Assembly: GCF_040412425.1 (NCBI RefSeq)
Contig: NC_089766.1
Coordinates: 15,828,508-15,892,507 of the forward strand
DNA: 64,000 nt
Source of the DNA: Macrobrachium rosenbergii
Lineage: Eukaryota; Arthropoda; Malacostraca; Decapoda; Palaemonidae
Direction: 5' to 3'
Under the pieces are notes generated by a model. It saw only the letters and a list, made by a program, of their open reading frames with translations. It searched no databases and was not told where the DNA came from. The position numbers and the translations under genes were made by a program. Below are positions 48,737 through 59,039 of the stretch, in pieces. How positions within the stretch are numbered: position 1 is the stretch's first letter; each line of letters opens with the position of its first letter.

Positions 48737-50084
48737 GTAAAATATCCTGGAGTGATTTGATTTTTTTTGAAAAACCTCATTAACAGAATAAATTTAAGTT
48801 ACATTTATTTGGTATCACAGATATTTAGGACCTTATATATATAGGTAAAGTTCAGTATTTCTGCAGCAGTTTACAAAGACACCCAATAGCCATTAAAATA
48901 ACATTATGAACATAGGAGTTGGTCATTATGTATTGCCATTATGTTTTACGTTTCATCATACTTTATATGTATTATGTAGAGGGATATCCTAAAACAGACA
49001 GAACTATGTTGACAAACATGAGACAGAGAAAGTAACATGTCTAGGAGTAATTCAGTTTTCTTAAAGCTGCATGGAAAGAGTAAATTGCATTTGTTTATTT
49101 TTGGCATCATATAATCAAAGCCTTACTAGTTATCAGTGAACAGATGTATTTCTGTAATACTCCACATAGCTCCCAATAGCTGTTAAAATAGTATTCCGAG
49201 CCTAGTTAATAGTTACATGCATCACCAGCTTATAAACAACATCTGTATTTGTCATTAGAATTGATATCCACTTTTTAAGTCCCCAACAAATTTTTCTGCA
49301 CGCAGTGATCTTACAGTTCCAGTGCTTGTGCTGTCCCAAAATCCCTTAGATCCATCCATTCATCCATCTATCCACAGAATTCTGGAGCTACTATTTACTC
49401 TATTCCAAGCACTACACAGTATAGAAAATGGAAAGTTTTTCGTTGTGTTGCAGCTGTGTGTGTATGTTAACTTCATCAGAGGTATAGATACTAATTCAGC
49501 CCTTTCAAGTGCAAGAAGAATCAGTAACTTTGGATCAGTTGATGAGAAAATTTTAGGTCTCATACCAAGAATATTAAATGATTTTGACAAGAGTTTAGTA
49601 TGGCAGTCATAAATTTTACATAATTAATTTTCCACCGAGTTTACTTTTTTACATACGTACATTTTTTTGCTTTGTGCAACTTTTATTTGCTGGTACACAA
49701 TTTTTACCTACTGTGCCATAGTAGATATTGTCATTACTCTTTCAGGTATAAGTGATATATAAAAGTATTGTTTATTCCCACTGGTTTTAAAGTTATGAGA
49801 TTAACATATTTTAAGAATATAAGGGAAAACATTTAATTTTTATAACTATTTGTTAAAACTTTTGTGAGAGCAGGAATTAATTTTGTTCATAAGTTTTGTT
49901 TTATAGCTTTAGTTCTTGTAAATAAAATAAAACATTATTAATTAGAAGTAGGATTTGTAGTGAAATGTATAAGGTTCTTATTTAGTTTAAATAATAATTG
50001 CAAGCTAAAGTAAACTTAAGGGAAGAGGAGTAATATGCAAGTAGTACATAGTAGTTGAAGCTGTATTAACTCGAAAGAAATAGC
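48737..50084 (+). other. SMARCE1 intron 6, part before DIRS element A
   Basis: Contains the duplicated exon 6 fragment. The remainder is AT-rich without genes. Confidence 0.6.
48981..49031 (+). pseudogene. Decayed partial duplicate of SMARCE1 exon 6
   Basis: About 250 bp starting in the last third of exon 6 and running into the intron (roughly 48,690-48,940) is repeated, diverged, at about 48,980-49,228. In the copy the exon end reads CCTAAAACAGACAGA...TATGTTGACAAACATGAGACAGAGAAA followed by GTAAC, matching CCTGAAGCCGACAAACAGG...GAGACAGAGAAG and GTAAA in the original. A net loss of 4 nt breaks the frame, the 5' two thirds of the exon are absent, but the GT donor survives. Intron matches continue, for example CCAATAGC(T/C)(G/A)TTAAAATA. 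It should not be read as a coding exon, although an AG just upstream (TTATGTAG) could allow inclusion as a cryptic exon. Confidence 0.75.
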
Positions 50085-50254
50085 TTTACATAAATAACTT
50101 GCCTAGTAACTACATAGCCATTAGTGTCTAACTGTCACAGCAGTTCAAAATTTGAAATTTGCGGTAATACGCTAATGCTTTGGTGTAGGTAACTAGACCC
50201 CGCCCACTTTCGGGGAAGAATAGGTACAACAGTGCTGGAGAGCTCAATTCGTTT
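50085..50254 (+). repeat. Left inverted terminal repeat of DIRS A
   Basis: Core from 50,097: AACTTGCCTAGTAACTACAT to AACTAGACCCCGCCCACTTT, then CGGGGAAGAATAGGTACAAC and AGTGCTGGAGAGCTCAATT. The reverse complement of 60,731-60,890 with few mismatches; the inner 75 bp are almost identical. Confidence 0.93.
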
Positions 50255-50370
50255 CTCCCAGTCAACGACTGGTCATCGGTTGGCTTAGCAGCTCTGATTT
50301 TAATTTCAACGGATGGTTGTATCTTTTGCCTTCAGTGAAGTAGTCATTTGTGTTGATAGCGTGCTAATAA

Positions 50371-50588
50371 AGGGATTTTGACAAAGGAAAAATCTATTTC
50401 TGGGTGAAGACCTGTGTCGCCCATTGAAATGTCCCATATAGCACACATTTCACTGGGCGACACAGGTCGATCCCAGAAAAGGGATTTTGACAAAGGAAAA
50501 ATCTATTTCTGGGTGAAGACCTGTGTCGCCCAGTGAAATGTGTGCTATATGGGACATTTCACTGGGCGACACAGGTCGATCCCAGAAA
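50371..50588 (+). repeat. Tandem pair of 109-bp palindromic modules (DIRS-end-like)
   Basis: Each module reads GGGATTTTGACAAAGGAAAA, ATCTATTTCTGGG, then a hairpin with 21-nt arms CCTGTGTCGCCCAGTGAAAT(G) and its complement, then TCGATCCCAGAAA. Arms are at 50,411-50,431/50,446-50,466 and 50,520-50,540/50,555-50,575. The 14-nt loops are TCCCATATAGCACA in the first and TGTGCTATATGGGA in the second, exact reverse complements. Module layout and sequence parallel the internal complementary region and ends of DIRS B (GTGTCACCCGGTGAAAT), so each module looks like the joined termini of a third, related DIRS family. Confidence 0.9.
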
Positions 50589-50639
50589 TTACTAGTTTAG
50601 CAAGTTCCTCATTAAGACTTTGACTGCTATCGACTTAGT

Positions 50640-52190
50640 ATGTCGGATTCTAGTTTGTCCAGTGTTAGGTATTGCAGCAAAGGCTGTGATACGAGACTTA
50701 CTTTTGCTAAGTGTGACTCGCACACTTTGTGTTGCCATGGTAGAGGGCAGATTTGCACGTTTGAATTTAAATGTGATGAATGCAAAGACTAGGATCAGGG
50801 GAAATGGAAAGTGTTAGATGCACATCTTGATAAACTACAGAAAGACAGACAGAGAAATGTAGCTGCTAGAGCCGAAGCTAGGGATTTAGCCACTCAGGTT
50901 TCTACTCTGAAATCGGATGTTGCTAATTCAACTTGTGATTGCTTTCTCCCCAATCATCACCCCTTCGACTTTTCCTCCTACTTTATTAACTGGTTCCCAT
51001 TCTTCTGAACTCGATGCCAATGCCAGCCTCGAAGCTAGGACAGACCAAAAGTTTGGTCTTCTTGTTAACACTGTAGCCCAGATCGGGTCTTCTGTTGAGG
51101 CCCTTATGGACCAAGTGAACGTGATTAGTGTCAGTGCAAGTGTAGTGTCAGCGGAGGAGGTGACTATTCATCCCACTGATGCTCCTAGACAAAGGTCATT
51201 TTCAAACTCCCCCAAAGCTGGGAGGAGGCAAACCGGAGGTCTAAGGGAGGTTGATGGGGTTTGCCCACGGGTAGTTATCCCCTCAACCGAGCCTGTTGAT
51301 CGTACCCAGGACTCGGTGGAAAGCCGCTGGAAAGGCATCCATACTGATGTGCACTGTGCACTCTCTGTTGTCCAGTGACTTGGGCTCCAGTGCGGACAGA
51401 GGGCGTAAGCGCTTTTCAACAATGTCAGGACCATTGAAAAGGCATGTTCCTTCCACTGAGTGGGTTTCCCTGCTTCCCCGTAAGCTTCCCAGGGAGCAAG
51501 AGCATAATCCTCTTCCCTCCTGCAGTTTTTGGGATAGTCCTGAGCGGGCTACGCATGATTCTCCTGTGACAGAGCGCCAAATACGCCGAAGCGGTCTTCC
51601 TCTTTGAAGAAGCAGTCTGAGCACCCATTTGCCAATCATCCAGTGTTCAAGCAATCTGTGTCGAGGCGCCCATCTTCTGACCGCCCAGCTTCCAAGCGCC
51701 CAATGTCCGAGCGTATAGTGTCAGATCGCCCAGTGTCTAAGCTACCAGTGTGTGAGAGCATAGTGTCAGAGCTCCCAGTGTCCGAGCGCCAAGTTTCAGA
51801 GCGTAAAGTGTCTGACGGTCGGGTGTCCGAGCATACAGTGTCCAAACACTCAGTGTTTTCCGAGCACCATGTGTCTGTACGCCCAGTTTCCGAGCGCCAA
51901 ATGTCAGTTTCACCAGTGTCAAAGTGTTCTCCAGTGCATGACATTCTCCCTTACCTGGGGGCACACCTGTGTTTGTGTGACCTCCATTACACTCAGTGTC
52001 AGTAGCCAAGCATTCTGTGCCAACCCGTGCTGTCACGGATCCTTCATTGGAGCCAGTATTCTAGGCATTTAGCAGAAGCAGCCTTCTGCTACGCAGGATC
52101 AACCAGACTTAGCCCCTTTCTCTATTTTGGCCAATGAAGAAGCAGACGAAGAAGCCATGGAACAAGAGCATCCTACGTCAGCATATGCAG
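50640..52190 (+). pseudogene. DIRS A gag-like ORF, 5' part
   Basis: From ATG at 50,640 the frame MSDSSLSSVRYCSKGC encodes a cysteine-rich N-terminus (YCSKGC, FAKCDSHTLCCH, QICTFEFKCDECKD) of zinc-finger type. It meets TAG at 50,790 where the context suggests a former Trp codon, then continues in frame (QGKWKVLDAHLDKLQKDRQ) as a likely coiled coil. A frame change near 50,940 leads to FGLLVNTVAQIGSSVEALMD and, near 51,600, to the pentapeptide-repeat region. By position it is the structural protein of the element. The piggyBac element interrupts it at 52,196 and its remainder continues at 56,077. Confidence 0.65.
51658..51924 (+). repeat. 15-bp tandem repeat encoding pentapeptides VSERx
   Basis: About 17 units close to GTGTCCGAGCGCCCA encode (V/A/M)S(E/D/K)R(P/Q/I) repeats in the 51,604-52,005 frame, e.g. 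VSDRP VSKLP, VSELP VSERQ VSERK. One unit (VFSEHH) has an extra codon. The frame stays open over the whole array, so the repeat expanded while coding or in multiples of three. Confidence 0.9.
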
Positions 52191-52539
52191 GGCTCTTAAC
52201 CCTCACAATCCGGGCTACAATACGCTTATGTAACCTCTGAGACCGGGCTAAAATTGACCATTGCAAATTGGAGAAAAATACATATCTGTGGAAAGGTAAT
52301 AGCATGCACATGAACATGGAACAAAAAAAAATAAAAAAAATTTTGTACTTACCAGAGTGAGTTGATTATAAAGTGCTATAAGTAGGATGAGCGGGGAGAC
52401 AGCTGGCTGAAAAGAATTGGCCCGGCGCTGGCCTTTTCACTTTCACGCTAACAAACAATACCACGCAAAATAATGAATTCTAAAAGTTTGCACTTGTATA
52501 CAACAAATATAATACAATAAAAGTTATTTACATGTAAGT

Positions 52540-53554
52540 TATTACCCGTAAAATGCAATGAAAATGAAACATACCCATAAATGTAAAAAAAGTATATAAA
52601 AAGTAATACTGGGAAAAAAGTTATCGAAAGCCTTATATTTCTGCCCTTATCGTATGAAAAATATTAGTATTTATGAAAGACCCAGAATGTAATATGAAAA
52701 CCCGTAATGTAGAGTAAAAGTTATTGAAAGTGAACAATACCCATCAAGTTATACCCGTAAAATGCCATGAAATTGAAATATATATCATCAATGTATGCCA
52801 ACACATTTCTCGACTCAATGAAAAGCTCTCTCTCTCTCTCTCTCTGTCTCTCTCTAATCTCTCTCTCTCTCTCTCTCTCTGAAATAAAAGTTATAAATTA
52901 TTACTCTCTTAAAAAAAATGTAAAACAAAGTTTACTGCAATGAAAATGAAACATACCCATAAATGAAAAAAAAGTATATAAAAAGTAATACTGTAAAAAA
53001 AAGCCTTATATTTCTGCCCTTTATTAGTAAAAGACCCGTAATGTAATATGAAACCCGTAATGTAAAGTAAAAGTTATTGAAAGTGAACAATTCAAGTTAT
53101 ACCCGTAAAAATGCCAAAATTGAAATATATATCGAAACATTTCCTCATAAAATGTAAAAAAGACTGTCATAATATAAAAAGAAAAAGTAATTACCAGGTA
53201 AATAAAAACAAAGTTACTTGAAATAAAAGTTATGATAACATATTTTACTCTGCCTCTCTCTATCATTGTAGCTAGAAAATATTGTGGTATTTATGAAAGA
53301 CCCACACATATATATATAATTATATGAAAATATATACTTGAAATAAAGTTAAAATTATTACCCGAAAATGCAATGAAATCAAACATACCCATAAATGAAA
53401 AAAAGTATATAAAAGTAATACTGGTTATCGAAAGCCTTATATTTCTGCCCTTATTTATTAGTAAAAGACCCGTTGAAAACCCAATGTAAAGTAAAAGTTA
53501 TTGAAAAAACAATACCCATCAAGTTATACAAAATGAAATATATCTCTCTCTCTG

Positions 53555-53615
<61 letters not shown>

Positions 53616-53718
53616 AAAGACTGTCAAGTGAATAATATACCCGTAAAAGAAAAAGTGAATTACCAGGTAAATAAAAACAAAGTTTACTTGAAATAAAAAG
53701 TTATGATAACATAGTATT

Positions 53719-53799
<81 letters not shown>
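52540..53799. repeat. Triplicated ~400-bp unit with (CT)n tracts inside piggyBac
   Basis: The sequence AATGAAAATGAAACATACCC, AAAAGTATATAAAAAGTAAT, AAGCCTTATATTTCTGCCCT and AAAGTTATTGAAAGTGAACA recurs at about 52,555, 52,935 and 53,365. CT microsatellites lie at 52,825-52,880, 53,543-53,610 and 53,721-53,794, each at the end of a unit, so the tract belongs to the unit. Confidence 0.85.
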
Positions 53800-53800
<1 letters not shown>

Positions 53801-55875
53801 TAGAATTCATTGTAGCTGTGGTATATTTTGAAGCATGGCAAACATAGACCGACGCCACATGTTGGGCACCAGGTTGTGACCAACTTCCTCCATCTTTCCT
53901 CAATGTTCTTTGTGTTAGCACATACATGGCAGGTCCTCTGGCTCAGTTTTCCCTTTGGGTTTGGGAAGGCGGTCCAAGTGGGTCTGGCACCATTGTCTGG
54001 GTGCCAGACGACGCGTTTCTGGTTGCTCGACAAATTTTCCCTTGGCTGTTCTCTGGAATTGGCCATATTTCAAAGAGCTGTTTACACACGTTGAGTGAAA
54101 AGTAGCGCAGAGAAATTGACTGTTTTGTATGGAATTTGTACAGGTTATACGCATTCAGCATACAAACGTCTATGATGTGGAATAGGGCTTTCTTGTACCA
54201 CTTCATTGTTCTCCGAGTGCATGCCACGTATCCAATTTGCATATCAGATTTATCTACAAGACGATGTTTTTCACGTAGTCCACAATCACATCTGGTTTGT
54301 AAATGGTTTCACGTGTTCTGTAGTCCTGTTTCCCAGTGGATATCATTTGCCCAGTGTGAATCCCCGACAACAGATTGAATTCCTTCGGTCCTTCCATTTC
54401 ACAAGGAGATGATGAGCTTTCTTTCTGAAAACAGCCTCACCTCGTTTGATACCCTTTGGGAATTTGGGCATTCCTTTTCTATTGTCTCTGACCGTCCCAA
54501 CCAACCCGGTGTTGTTGTCATGGAGATAAGTACTTAGCCCCGGGCTGGTGTAGTAGTTATCAGTATACAGGATATGGCCTGCATTCCAATAGGGATCCAT
54601 TAGCGTCTTCACAACGGCCCCTGAATGCCCCAAGGGATCATTAGCTGGGATGTCTACGCCTGTCCCTGTATAAATGACAATGTCAAGAACATATCCCGTT
54701 TTACAGTCACAAATAACATATATTTTTATCCCAAAACGATGTCTTTTTGTTCTTATGTATTGCTTGAATATCAGTCTACCCTTGAATAACACTAAACTTT
54801 CATCCACAACAAGTTTTTGGAAGGGATAAAAATATTTTTGAATCTTTCCCATACCATTTCAAGACATCTCTTATTTTCCACAGTCTATCATTACTATTTC
54901 TATCCCTCATCTCATTGTCTGAAAATGCAAGAACCGATATATATCCTGATATCTGTCACGTGGCATGAAATTTCCATATATTGGCGTATATATGTATGCA
55001 TCTGTTGCCCAGTAATCCCTCATACGATGCTTCGATGTATGAGGCATTAGTAACGTGAGAGCCAGGAACACTATCATTTCTTGGAGACAAACATCCACCC
55101 ATTTCTTCATCTTCGATGTACCAGGAGGCCTGTCACGTGTGAGGAGCGAGTGATACCGATTGGTTTCATCGACCATGACTTGCACTATATCATCGCGATG
55201 AATTTCCGAAAATAATCGGATTCTTCACTCATATTAGGGTCGAGGTCAAAATCTAGCGTCACTCCTGCTGAACCACCAAAACATAATCATGAGGAACGAA
55301 ATTACGCCCATCAGTCCAACCGTCATCTTCTGTAGCTGCAGCCGACCCATGTGTTCGAACACCACGGCCGCTTCCCTTCCCCGATGAACTGCGAGAGGAA
55401 GAGGATCCCACCCTCCCCGTTGCCTGCCTGCGGCCGCCGGCAAACGGACCCTCTGCCTCGAGAATGTCTTCTTCATCATCAATTATTTCGCTTGATAAGC
55501 ATCACTATCATCACTACTACTATCAGTTTCTTGCTGACGATATGTAGGATCATTCAGTTCCTCATCACCACTTTCATCAGCCCATCCCAAGCCTTCGAGA
55601 ACGCCGTTCTCGTAATCAGACTCGCTCCCATAGCTATCACTATCGTGGAATTCTTCCAACAATTTCAAAGTTTCACTGATTTCTTTGGTCGTTAGGGGCC
55701 TCTTTTTACTACTAATTTTTTTCTTACTAGTAGAAGGATCACTGACAAAAGTATCACTATCATCCGAGACACGTGGGCGCGCACCAAGACCGCGCGAAGT
55801 GCTTGGTTGGGGGTCAGAAGAAAATGATCCGCGACCCTCCATAGCCAATGCTTGGGGACTACTGATCGCTCTCAT
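53800..55875 (-). pseudogene. piggyBac transposase, frameshifted
   Basis: Minus-strand order: acidic Ser/Asp-rich N-terminus from 55,875 (LLEEFHDSDSYGSESDYENG), a shift at about 55,485, GWTDGRNFVPHDYV, a shift at about 55,262, then VTLDFDLDPN. The conserved core follows with RYHSLLTRDRPPGTSKMKKW and RDRYQDIYRFLHF. The catalytic Asp residues are visible as VVDESLVLFKGRL, ILYTDNYYTSPG and LVDKSDMQIGY, the last two in different frames. The C-terminal cysteine domain TCHVCANTK...WCPTCGVGLCLPCFKIYHS, a zinc cross-brace, ends at 53,800. Total span is about 690 codons against about 600 in the family. At least four frameshifts or stops prevent function. Confidence 0.94.
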
Positions 55876-56076
55876 TCAGCTCTCAGAGGTGGTGTATGGT
55901 GATCTATGGGTTGCCAATTTGTCAAAAATACTCTAGAGGTGTCGCAGCAGAAAAATTGCGCCAATTCCATTCAAAACATTTGGCGGGCGATTGAAATCTT
56001 TCAGGAAAGATACCCGGACTCCGCCACAGAGTTAATTTAAATCTTTCAGGAAAGATACCCGGACTGTGGGGGTTAA

Positions 56077-57250
56077 AGTACTTCCTCTTCTGCTACCCAG
56101 CTTTCTTCTTTCCAAGGGCCCCGTTGTCTCCAGGTTCTGCCTTTATGATGAGGCAACCAATAGTGTCCGCCTGACTAATGAAGAGGGAGTTTGGTAAGGT
56201 GGTTTTCAGCGCACCTCCCTCTTGTTTGTCGCCAAGGAGGTACTTGTCATATTCAACTGGAGAAGCTCCTTCTCTTGGAGTTTCTGCCTCCTCCCAGGGG
56301 GACTTCCCCAGCCTTGTTGACTCGGCACAGAGATCTACTTTTAATTCTGCAAAGATCATGGTCACGTCCTTGGAGTTACAGGCAGTCCCCGGTAATTGGC
56401 GATCCGGTTTTATGGGGCTTGTCTAGCGAGGAAAATCTGTGATTTTCAGTGCCGAAAATCACCAATTTCTGCTTCCGAAAATCACCAATTTCCACTTGTC
56501 CGTGCCAATGATTGGGTATTGGTGCCTGTACATACCTAACAGAGGCGCTGATCTTAGGTTATCAGTGCCATTAAGAGCCGAAAATCGCAGATTATCGGTT
56601 ATTGGCGATTTTTGCTTATCATCAAGCTGTCAGAACTGAACCCCTGCCAATAACCGGGGACTGCCTGTAGACCATTTAGGGAGAAATGTCTTCAAAGTCT
56701 TAGAAGCTTTCAGCTTCTTGGACTGGAAAAGGGTTGTTTTTGGGGGGGGGCCCTTAACCAAGAAGATAGAGGACTGTAGTACATTCAAGAGAACTTCTCA
56801 TCAGATAGGTTGGGAGTGCTCTCATGTGCGAATAAGGCCATCAGGGATGGCTCCCAAGAGCTGGCTGCCTTATTCTCCATGAGAGTTCTCAAGAAGAGAA
56901 AACTGTGGTATACTTATACCACAAAAGGTGTCACTCCCTCTCAGAGGTTGGCTGTCCTATTCGCTCTCTTGGATCATTCAGCCTTATTCCCGAGATCTAC
57001 AGAGAGCACGTCGCATCGGACTTACAGAAGAAGTCGACACAAGACCTTTTAATGCAGTCTACAAGGCGTTCCAAGGAACCAAGCCATGGTGCTTAAGTCT
57101 CGTTCAGTACAAGGACTGTCTCCCTGCTGCAGCAGCAGCCCTTTCAAAGTGAAAGAGCTAAGTTTCAGCCCCGTCCTCACTCAAACCTGTGGTCAGTCCA
57201 ACCAGACAAGAAGTCGTCCTCCAAACCGGCCTCTCACAAGTGAGGCCAGA
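56077..57250 (+). pseudogene. DIRS A gag-like ORF, 3' part
   Basis: Continuation of the gag-like region after the piggyBac insert, split again by the MITE at 56,379-56,667. Half-open frames such as LAALFSMRVLKKRKLWYTYT (56,810-57,052) resemble coding sequence, but I recognise no domain. The junction to the RT region is around 57,250. Confidence 0.45.
56379..56667. mobile_element. pogo-like MITE, copy 3, inserted in DIRS A
   Basis: A 289-bp element with ends CAGGCAGTCCCCGGTAATTG and (reversed) CAGGCAGTCCCCGGTTATTG, flanked by TA at 56,377-56,378 and 56,668-56,669. It is the best preserved of three copies and postdates the DIRS insertion. Confidence 0.92.
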
Positions 57251-58090
57251 TGGAAAGCCAGGAACGCAGAACCCTGAGTAGTCAAAATCCTCCAAGAGGG
57301 CTATGCCATCCCATTCAGGGAAAAACCTCCTTTGACATCCTACCCATCAGCTTAACAGTCTACTCAGTAGGCTCGGAGAGGCTTTTGGCCCTAAAGGAAG
57401 ATGTCTCATCTCTACTCAGGAAAAGAGGTGTAGAGATGGTCGAAGACTCAAGCTCAGAAGGATTTTACAACCGACTGTTCATGTTCCCAAGGCGTCGGGA
57501 GGTTGGAGACCTGTCCTGGATGTCAGCGCATTGAACTTTTTTGTGCAGACCACCAAGTTCAAGATGGAAATGAACAGATCAGTCCAGTCGGCCATTCATC
57601 AGGGAGACTGGATGGTGACGATCAACATGCAGGACGCGTATTCCCTTGTTCCAGTACAGCTGCACTCCAGGAAGTATCTTAAGTTTTGTATTGCAGGGCA
57701 GAGTCCTTCAGTTCAGAGCTCTGTGCTCCGGCCTCTCTTTAGCTCCGCAAGTTTTCACCCATGTTCTCGGCCCGGTTGCGAAATGCATCCATCTCATGGT
57801 TATTAACGTCTGTCTGTATTTGGATGACTGGCTACTACACTCATCGAGAACAAGATGTACGGAGGACGTTCAAAAGACACTTCTGCTTGCTCAAGAGTTG
57901 GGCCTTTTAATCAATTTTCAGAAGTCTCAATTAGCTCAGATACAATCGATTCTCTATTTGGGGATGAGGATCAATGCTCTGACTTTTCAGGCTTTTCTAT
58001 TCCACAAAAGAATCCAAGCCTGCCTTCAGAAAGTAAGGAACTTCATTTCTTGCTGGTCATGCACAGCCAACGAATAGATGAGTCTGCTGG
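57250..58090 (+). pseudogene. DIRS A reverse transcriptase
   Basis: RT pieces in order: LLALKEDVSSLLRKRGVEMV and FYNRLFMF in one frame, a shift near 57,497 into LDVSALNFFVQTTKFKMEMN (fingers), then VTINMQDAYSLVPVQLHSRK (motif A). A shift near 57,710 leads to FRALCSGLSLAPQVFTHVLG (motif B) and CLYLDDWLLHSSRT (motif C, YLDD intact). The thumb follows with LGLLINFQKSQLAQIQ and YLGMRINALTFQAFL. The element's RT copies its RNA to DNA. Motif A has Asn (AAC) where the catalytic Asp is expected (INMQDAY for IDxQDAY). That, with the frameshifts, indicates an inactive copy. Motif spacing and YLDDWLL are typical of DIRS. Confidence 0.93.
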
Positions 58091-58114
58091 GCACACTCAT
58101 CCATCAAGAAGATT

Positions 58115-59000
58115 GTGCCTCTAGGAAGACTACACATGAGTCCTGCAATTCTTCCTAAAGGCCAGTTGGCACAGGAAAACTCTCCCAGACTCCTTCATTT
58201 TCTGCATCACTCCCAAAATCAAGGAGGACTTTTGATGGTGGCTTGCAGAAGAGAGGTTTTTAGTAGGAAAGTCACTGCAGCCTCTGAGCCCCGACCTAAC
58301 ATTGTACTCAGACGCTTTGGATCTGGGTTGGGGGCTTTTTTAAACAACTGGAAAGTTTCCAGGACATGGTCTGTGCATTTCACGACTGCAACGTACAACA
58401 TAACAGTCACAGTCCATTCAGACAACACTACCGCTTTACCCTATATCAAGAACCAGGGAGGGACTTGCTCCTTCTCCCTTTACGAAGCAGCCAAGGATGT
58501 TCTTCTCTGGGCACAGAAGAACCACACCAGAATACTAGCTCACTTCATCCAGGGCAAGTTAAACGTCCTTTCGGACTAATTAAGTCGCTGCAGACAGGTC
58601 CTACCGACAGAATGGACACTGAATCCGCAGGGGTGCACCGACCTGTGGAAATGGTGGAGAAAGCCATGGATAGATCTGTTTGCAACATCGAGCAACCATC
58701 GCCTCTCCGTTTCACTGTTCCCCAGCCCTGGACCCTGTGGCATGGGCGACGGATGCCATGCTCCAGGACTGGTCAGACTTGGATGTGTATGCCTTTCCAC
58801 TGTTCAGAGAAGTGTATGTGTATACCTTTCCACTGTTGAGAGAAGTTCTAACAAAGTTCATGACTCACAACAACACACCCATGATTCTTGTAGCTCCGTT
58901 TTGGCCACAGAAGAAGTGGTTCCCGGACCTTCTCAGAGTCCCTAACAGACTTCTCCCGGACTTCTGCCACAGAAGAGAAGCCTTCTAAAGCAGCCTCACT
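58115..59000 (+). pseudogene. DIRS A RNase H and following conserved segment
   Basis: The 58,115-58,579 frame reads TVHSDNTTALPYIKNQGGTC and EAAKDVLLWAQKNHTRILAH then FIQGKLNVLSD, the DIRS RNase H C-terminal half. After the stop the segment found downstream of RNase H in DIRS elements continues in shifted frames: SPALDPVAWATDAMLQDWSD, LDVYAFPL, and LVAPFWPQKKWFPDLLRVPN to a stop at 58,988. The run VYAFPLFRE/VYVYTFPLLRE comes from a 27-bp local duplication at about 58,785-58,845. RNase H removes the RNA strand after copying. Confidence 0.88.
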
Positions 59001-59039
59001 TCCATCAGTTCCATCAAGGCTTATCCACTCTTGCTCCGA

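Larger units (their letters stand above)
52196..56076 (-). mobile_element. piggyBac-type DNA transposon inserted in DIRS A
   Basis: Target TTAA occurs at both borders (52,196-52,199 and 56,073-56,076). Directly inside, the left end reads CCCTCACAATCCGGG and the right end, inverted, CCCCCACAGTCCGGG, 13 of 15 matching. piggyBac elements insert at TTAA and excise precisely, and removing this one rejoins the DIRS gag-like region. A transposase remnant on the minus strand (53,800-55,875) has recognisable piggyBac domains. The 1.6 kb between left end and transposase stop is a degenerate triplicate of about 400 bp with (CT)n tracts. Confidence 0.95.

Noticed and set aside
49322..49612. Next SMARCE1 exon
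   Set aside because: The frames here do not continue the HMG box and lack suitable splice sites in phase 0.
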